Of a stretch of DNA of 64,000 nt, positions 63,528-64,000 are shown piece by piece (the stretch's first letter is position 1; every line of letters starts with the position of its first letter). Source of the stretch: Halomonas sp. 328 (GTDB lineage Bacteria > Pseudomonadota > Gammaproteobacteria > Pseudomonadales > Halomonadaceae). The notes beneath the pieces were generated by a model. It was not told the DNA's origin. It saw only the letters and a program-made list of their open reading frames with translations, and ran no database searches. The position numbers and the translations under genes are program-made. The stretch covers positions 1-64,000 of the forward strand of contig NZ_JADOTW010000015.1 of NCBI RefSeq assembly GCF_015645095.1. The letters run 5' to 3'.

Positions 63528-64000
63528 ATGAAACAATTCAACCCCTTGATCATGGGCCTGGTGCTGGGAGGCCTGAGCCTCTCCAGTCAGGTGCAGGCCG
63601 TAGAAGATCCGACCCACTGGGTCACCGATGAACTCAGCACCTTCGTGCGCAGCGGGCCCACCGATGGCTACCGCATCGTCGGCACCCTCACCGCCGGTGA
63701 ACCGGTGCGTGCCCTGGAGAGCAGCGGCAATTACACCCGGGTGATCAACGCCAATGGCAATGCGGTCTGGGTGTTGACCAGCGAGCTGCAGGAGTCGCCC
63801 AGCGACCGGGTTCGCCTGCCGGCGCTGGAGAGCCGCGTGGACGAGCTGACCGCGGAGCTCGATGGCATCAACGAGCAGTGGGAGCGGCGAGTCTCCGGGA
63901 TGACCGAGACCCTGGAGGTGCGCGAGGCGCGGATCGCCGAGCTGGAAGGGCGCAACCACCAGTTGGATGGCCAGGTGACCGAGGCCCAGCGCCGGGTGCG
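63528..64000 (+). CDS. SH3-domain protein of the TIGR04211/YgiM type (cut by window end)
   Basis: At least 157 codons, open to the last base of the window. A signal peptide (LIMGLVLGGLSLSSQVQA) is followed by a bacterial SH3 domain (WVTDELSTFVRSGPTDGYRIVG, GNYTRVI, AVWVLTSELQ). A long helical, coiled-coil region starts near residue 100 (LESRVDELTAELDGINEQWE). This is the layout of YgiM-like envelope proteins, which normally end in a membrane helix not visible here. The Shine-Dalgarno is weak (AGAG). Confidence 0.8.
   Translation, partial: MKQFNPLIMGLVLGGLSLSSQVQAVEDPTHWVTDELSTFVRSGPTDGYRIVGTLTAGEPVRALESSGNYTRVINANGNAVWVLTSELQESPSDRVRLPALESRVDELTAELDGINEQWERRVSGMTETLEVREARIAELEGRNHQLDGQVTEAQRRV

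Overview
The window is a gene-dense stretch of chromosome from a GC-rich gammaproteobacterium. The gene orders smrB-prmB-aroC and miaB-ybeZ-ybeY-corC-lnt are the gammaproteobacterial ones. Together with the polyhydroxyalkanoate (PHA) genes, a DUF1538/PII-like operon and a complete phenylacetate (paa) regulon, they suggest Halomonas or a close relative. This is an inference from gene content; no rRNA is present.

Layout. 1-5.2 kb: tRNA-Asn, a divergent RimK-like ligase and GNAT pair, yajQ, a small heat-shock protein, an extradiol-dioxygenase-like protein and a PAP2 phosphatase. 5.2-9.1 kb: a four-gene metal ABC transporter (substrate-binding protein, ATPase and two permeases, one with an apparent DtxR-like tail). 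9.3-20.7 kb: a DUF454 protein, pepN, the CBS/PII-like/DUF1538 operon, mgtC-like, an acidic lipoprotein, a cold-shock protein, a 2-oxoglutarate/Fe(II) oxygenase with a LysE exporter, and slt. 20.8-30.9 kb: two hotdog thioesterases, htpG behind a textbook sigma-32 promoter, an isochorismatase-fold protein lacking the usual cysteine, an AT-rich patch, pntAB, gpsA, sixA, a small monooxygenase-fold protein and an AEC transporter preceded by a 30-codon membrane ORF. 31-40 kb: two alpha/beta hydrolases, a patatin, smrB, prmB, aroC, then a PHA locus (DUF6489-like protein, phasin, phaC).

40.2-57.1 kb is the phenylacetate regulon. paaABCDE (ring-1,2-epoxidase) is followed by a permease and a universal stress protein. 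paaFGHIJK carries the lower pathway and the CoA ligase. A divergent paaN-paaY-crotonase set and the repressor gene paaX complete it. TGATACG-type motifs recur at the paaF/paaN and paaX promoters and are candidate PaaX operators. paaN is the short aldehyde-dehydrogenase-only form, and no MaoC-type oxepin-CoA hydrolase is present in the window. 57.3-64 kb: lnt-corC-ybeY-ybeZ-miaB, a DUF1820 protein and a truncated SH3-domain protein.

Beyond the genes, the window contains: a dispersed palindromic intergenic element (two full copies, one internally deleted copy, one possible relic); a five-hairpin REP-like element; a nested palindrome between paaN and paaY; three short tandem duplications at gene ends; and a 19-bp operator-like sequence shared by two distant promoters. 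I saw no CRISPR array, transposase, integrase or phage gene.
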